From the NCBI GenBank assembly GCA_024511045.1, contig JANEMG010000012.1:1-14898 (forward strand): a stretch of 14,898 nt of DNA, given 5' to 3'. Positions 13,077 to 14,898 of the stretch are shown here, piece by piece (the first letter of the stretch is position 1; the number at the start of each line of letters is the position of its first letter). Both the position numbers and the translations under genes were made by a program. The stretch is from Gammaproteobacteria bacterium. GTDB taxonomy: Bacteria > Pseudomonadota > Gammaproteobacteria > Methylococcales > Methylomonadaceae. The notes beneath the pieces are model-generated. The model worked only from the letters and a program-made list of their open reading frames with translations, made no database searches and was not told the origin of the DNA.

Positions 13077-13169
13077 ACATTAAAAAATCGAAAACCGGCT
13101 GCCTGCTCATTCCGGCCGGATTGAACAGGTCACGCCCCTTGCAGGCGTGGTTCCGGTAAAATTTGCAGT

Positions 13170-13523
13170 CTATTTGAGCAACTCCAGGATTTCTTCCAGT
13201 TCTCCGCACATTTGCTTGATCAACTGCTTGGTGCGCATGGAATCCTCCTTGACGTCATCGCTGGACAGGTGCGCCCTGGCGCCGCCGATGGTATAACCCT
13301 GTTCATAGAGCAGGGATCGGATCTGGCGGATCAACAGGACATCGTGGCGTTGGTAATAGCGGCGGTTGCCACGTCTCTTCACCGGCTTCAATTCGCTGAA
13401 TTCCTGCTCCCAGTAGCGTAGAACATGCGGCTTCACGCCGCAGAGTTCACTGACTTCACCGATGGTGAAGTAGCGCTTCGCCGGTATGGCGGGAAGTTCG
13501 TTGTTGTTACTCGGTTCCAGCAT
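13170..13523 (-). CDS. MerR-family transcriptional regulator downstream of ihfA
   Basis: 117 residues. The winged helix-turn-helix spans residues 17-80: RYFTIGEVSELCGVKPHVLR, then YWEQEFSELKPVKRRGNRRY, and a dimerisation segment RQIRSLLYEQGYTIGGARAHL. The C-terminal helix is short and shows no metal-binding cysteine pair, so this is the small ligand-free-looking type often annotated next to ihfA in gammaproteobacteria. Its target is not known. The ATG at 13523 overlaps the ihfA stop by 17 bases, with GGAAG just upstream, so the two are co-translated. The predicted tRNA-Pro lies 93 bases downstream. Confidence 0.93.
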   Translation of the reverse strand: MLEPSNNNELPAIPAKRYFTIGEVSELCGVKPHVLRYWEQEFSELKPVKRRGNRRYYQRHDVLLIRQIRSLLYEQGYTIGGARAHLSSDDVKEDSMRTKQLIKQMCGELEEILELLK

Positions 13524-13803
13524 AGGCTTCCACTCTTGCTTTTAATTTCTGTCCGGATCTGAATGTTACCACACGCCGCGCGGTAATGGGAATTTCTTCG
13601 CCTGTTTTCGGGTTTCTCCCCGGCCGGCTGTTTTTGTCGCGCAACTCGAACTTGCCAAAACCAGAAATCTTGACCTGTTCTCCGGTCTCCAGCGATGCCT
13701 TGATTTCCTCGAAAAACAACTCCACCAGTTCCTTTGCTTCGCGTTTGTTCAAACCCAACTCATCGAACAGCCTTTCGGCAAAATCCGCTTTCGTTACCGT
13801 CAT
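13507..13803 (-). CDS. ihfA: Integration host factor subunit alpha
   Basis: 98 residues, exact family size. The HU/IHF fold is complete: N-terminal helices (LTKADFAE-like start TVTKADFAERLFDELGLNKR), VKISGFGKFELRDK, and the DNA-intercalating beta arm RPGRNPKTGEEIPITARRVV with proline 65 at the kink-forming position. It pairs with IHF-beta, encoded elsewhere, to bend DNA sharply in replication, recombination and promoter architecture. It starts 4 bases after the pheT stop, the normal gammaproteobacterial arrangement in which translation stress and tRNA-synthetase control feed into IHF expression. Alpha rather than beta subunit is supported by this genomic position and sequence. Confidence 0.97.
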   Translation of the reverse strand: MTVTKADFAERLFDELGLNKREAKELVELFFEEIKASLETGEQVKISGFGKFELRDKNSRPGRNPKTGEEIPITARRVVTFRSGQKLKARVEAYAGTE

Positions 13804-13807
13804 TCAA

Positions 13808-14898
13808 TCAATCCCTCAATTTTGCATTCATATTATCTGACAAACCCTGTAAAACTTTGTTTATTATAGCATCAATTTCAGATTCCGTTAGCGTATGGGT
13901 GTTGTCCTGCAATACCAGACCGAGGGCGACGCTTTTGCTGCCGTCGGCGACCCCCTTGCCCCGGTAGACATCGAAGACGATCACCTGCTGCACCGCCGGC
14001 TCCTGGCAAGCGTCGATGCAGGCGATGATTTCCTCAGCCAGCACCGCCTCGTCCACGATCAGCGCCAGATCACGGCGTACGGAAGGGAATTTCGACAGCG
14101 GACGAAAATGCGGCACGGCTCTCTGTAGCAGCATTTCCTGGGCCAGCTCGAAGAGAAAAACCGGGCTGTCGAAGCCGAGCTGCTTTTCCAGGTTGGGATG
14201 CAGCATGCCCAGCCAGCCAAAGGGTTTTCCATCGGCGGAAACGATTTCGGCACTTTGCCCGGGGTGCAGGGCAGGATGCCTGCCGGGACGAAATTTCACC
14301 TTGCCACCCGACAGCGCAAGCAGCGCCTCCACATCGGCTTTCAGGTCGAAGAAATCCACCTGCCGGCCCTGTTCAGCCCACTGTTCGTCATGCAGACTGC
14401 CCAGGATCAACCCGGCCAGCATCTTTTCCTGAACGACGCCCTGCTCACGCCTGAGGAAGCGCAGACCGGATTCGAAGAGTCTGATGCGATTCTGCTGACG
14501 GTTGCTGTTTCGCAGTGCCGCCTGCAGCAAACCGCACCACAGGGTGCTGCGCATGACCGCCAGTTCCGAGGAAATGGGATTCTGCAGGGCAATGCATTCA
14601 TCCTCCGGAGCGATCGCCTGCTGCAGGTCCCGGTCGACAAAACTGTAGGTGATCGCTTCCTGATAGTCCCTGTCCACCAACAGGTCCTTGCAACGATCCA
14701 GTTCCACCCGCGCTTCGGGCGCCTGCCCCAGTTGCGAGCGCATCAGCAATTCGCTTTGCGGCAGATTGTCATAGCCATGGATACGGCCGATTTCCTCGAT
14801 CAGGTCGGCCTCGATGCCGATATCGAAACGGAATCCCGGCGCCGTGACAGACCAGCCGCCCTGTACGTTGCTCACCGCCATGCCCAGACGCTGCAGCA
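13808..14898 (-). CDS. pheT: Phenylalanyl-tRNA synthetase beta subunit, C-terminal part (5' end outside window)
   Basis: 362 residues of the C-terminal part are visible; the frame continues past the window edge (upstream residues LQRLG precede the first ATG at 14881). The visible part begins at the end of the B5 DNA-binding-like domain (GFRFDIGIEADLIEEIGRIH, then GYDNLP), continues through the inactive synthetase-like core, and ends with the FDX-ACB anticodon-binding domain (RPLSKFPSVRRDLALIVDEA to the final LSDNMNAKLRD). The beta subunit complements PheS in the alpha2-beta2 enzyme that charges tRNA-Phe and provides editing. It is the upstream gene of the ihfA operon. Confidence 0.97.
   Translation of the reverse strand, partial: LQRLGMAVSNVQGGWSVTAPGFRFDIGIEADLIEEIGRIHGYDNLPQSELLMRSQLGQAPEARVELDRCKDLLVDRDYQEAITYSFVDRDLQQAIAPEDECIALQNPISSELAVMRSTLWCGLLQAALRNSNRQQNRIRLFESGLRFLRREQGVVQEKMLAGLILGSLHDEQWAEQGRQVDFFDLKADVEALLALSGGKVKFRPGRHPALHPGQSAEIVSADGKPFGWLGMLHPNLEKQLGFDSPVFLFELAQEMLLQRAVPHFRPLSKFPSVRRDLALIVDEAVLAEEIIACIDACQEPAVQQVIVFDVYRGKGVADGSKSVALGLVLQDNTHTLTESEIDAIINKVLQGLSDNMNAKLRD

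Noticed and set aside
13080..13130. Possible intrinsic terminator after the MerR-type gene (GC-rich stretch then T run before the tRNA)
   Set aside because: Only a 5-bp stem CCGGC/GCCGG with a 15-base loop can be drawn, and the T run is better explained as one arm of the tRNA-flanking inverted repeat.

Overview
The window looks like a chromosomal segment of a free-living or symbiotic gammaproteobacterium of moderately high GC. The strongest taxonomic clue is the conserved minus-strand block pheT - ihfA - MerR-type regulator - tRNA-Pro(GGG) at 13000-14898, a gene order typical of Gammaproteobacteria. No species can be named from the sequence alone. The proteins and a short interspersed repeat suggest a Chromatiales- or sulfur-oxidizer-like genome, but that is only an impression.

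Layout, right to left, which is the direction of transcription for all but one gene. (1) 13000-14898 holds the 3' part of pheT, then ihfA, a MerR-family gene and a CCA-encoding tRNA-Pro. (2) 11962-12777, on the plus strand, is a small exported protein with secretin-type domains. (3) 1585-11627 is a compact chemosensory operon: cheY, cheA, cheW, a large Aer-type receptor, a second cheW, a ParA-like ATPase, a STAS protein, cheR, cheD and cheB. Most junctions overlap or are within a few tens of bases. (4) 1-1350 continues in the same direction with a short membrane-anchored receptor and the start of a second STAS-domain protein cut by the window edge.

Function. The large receptor carries an FAD-type PAS domain like E. 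coli Aer, two membrane helices, a second PAS, HAMP-like segments, the kinase-control hairpin, a zinc-binding CZB domain and a C-terminal EWQEF tether. CheR has the loop signature of pentapeptide-dependent methyltransferases, so receptor, CheR and CheB fit one tethered adaptation system with CheD as deamidase. Gene content resembles the additional chemosensory clusters of Pseudomonas (Che2) and Vibrio (cluster III) rather than a flagellar che operon: no flagellar gene and no cheZ are visible. The ParA-like protein suggests that the array is positioned or partitioned in the cell.

The most striking non-coding result is a pair of related short elements at 1402-1535 and 11726-11870. Each begins with GTAACTACTC, ends with an inverted copy of it, and is flanked by its own perfect 8-bp direct repeat (CCTGAAAA and CAGTCGGG). 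These are target-site duplications, so both are inserted non-autonomous transposable elements (MITEs). GTAA ends with 8-bp duplications are the hallmark of the IS66 family. The two copies lie in opposite orientation on either side of the ten-gene che operon. A second notable idea is that the short receptor carries a CheZ-like DxxxQ motif and shares a C-terminal (K/Q)(I/V)ELF tail with CheD, in a locus that lacks cheZ.
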